A DNA stretch of 64,000 nt from Serratia proteamaculans (GTDB taxonomy: Bacteria; Pseudomonadota; Gammaproteobacteria; Enterobacterales; Enterobacteriaceae). The position numbers were made by a program, and so were the translations under genes. This document shows, piece after piece, positions 63,813-64,000 of the stretch (the first letter of the stretch is position 1; the number at the start of each line of letters is the position of its first letter). The stretch is taken from assembly GCF_013337185.1 (NCBI RefSeq), contig NZ_SWDE01000001.1, positions 1,054,001 through 1,118,000 of the forward strand, given 5' to 3'. The notes under the pieces were generated by a model. It saw only the letters and a program-made list of their open reading frames with translations, made no database searches and had not been told where the DNA came from.

Positions 63813-64000
63813 TCAGTGCGTGCGACCAACCGCCATAGAGGGTTGCATCACGGCACGGCGCCAGTCGCCCGGGGTTTGACCATAGTGTCGTTTAAAACTG
63901 CGATTGAAGGACTGCTGCGAGTCAAAGCCGAGTGAGATCGCCACGCTGACGATCGGTTCGCCGCTGTTGGCCAGACGCTCTGCCGAGACCCTCAGCTTTT
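63813..64000 (-). CDS. AraC-family regulator (C-terminal part)
   Basis: The last 61 residues of an AraC/XylS regulator; the start is beyond the window. The second HTH shows EPIVSVAISLGFDSQQSFNR and FKRHYGQTPGDWRR, close to the MarA/SoxS/Rob group, which control multidrug and oxidative-stress genes. The tail after the HTH is short. Identity within the group cannot be fixed from this part. Confidence 0.88.
   Translation of the reverse strand, partial: KLRVSAERLANSGEPIVSVAISLGFDSQQSFNRSFKRHYGQTPGDWRRAVMQPSMAVGRTH

Overview
The window is chromosomal DNA of an enterobacterium, most likely a Serratia species. Its core genes match Escherichia coli orthologues almost end to end (asrABC, ebgRAC, ygjIJK, yhjA, dcuSR, fabV, yobA-yebZ-yebY, ftnA, holE, exoX-ptrB-yebE, ghrA-ycdX-ycdY). 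The 317-residue proline iminopeptidase has the length and Ser113 numbering known for the S. marcescens enzyme. The assignment rests on remembered family sequences, not on a search.

Layout. 1-2.5 kb: end of the anaerobic sulfite reductase operon. 2.7-4 kb: an ArsR repressor, an SRPBCC protein and a ClpP paralogue. 4-14.3 kb: an ebg/ygj sugar cluster (permease, EbgC, EbgA, EbgR, then divergent YgjJ and the GH63 glucosidase YgjK), with the same operator-like sequence before ebgA and before ygjJ. 14.3-17.1 kb: universal stress protein, tri-haem peroxidase YhjA with an FNR box, and an exported protein. 17.4-23.3 kb: an orphan MetQ/NlpA lipoprotein, then an operon joining a TAXI-TRAP transporter, a GntR regulator and an LhgO-type oxidase. 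23.3-31.5 kb: a beta-helix protein and a sugar ABC transporter with two binding proteins, divergent from a class I aldolase. 31.6-40.8 kb: DcuSR, alcohol dehydrogenase/LysR, FabV and small lipoproteins.

40,980-49,749 is a mobile element: a P2-family prophage remnant of about 8.8 kb. It is bounded by 22-bp direct repeats that lie in the terminator of the small RNA gene sdsR. It keeps a repressor with two HTH domains, early genes, gpS, gpV and an integrase. Internal deletions fused dam to gene R and truncated gene W. AT-rich cargo remains: a HEPN-type protein and a RexA/RexB-like pair behind the repressor (the order seen in lambda cI-rexA-rexB), and an unknown gene between S and V. This RexAB-like/HEPN cassette is the best candidate for an undescribed phage-defence locus here.

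49.7-64 kb is conserved core: sdsR, copper proteins, ferritin, holE, pip, a DksA paralogue lacking most zinc cysteines behind a perfect Zur box, exoX, ptrB, yebE, ghrA-ycdX-ycdY, a POT peptide transporter frameshifted in a C8 tract, two tandem tRNA-Ser(GGA) genes with a decayed third copy, and the end of an AraC-family gene.
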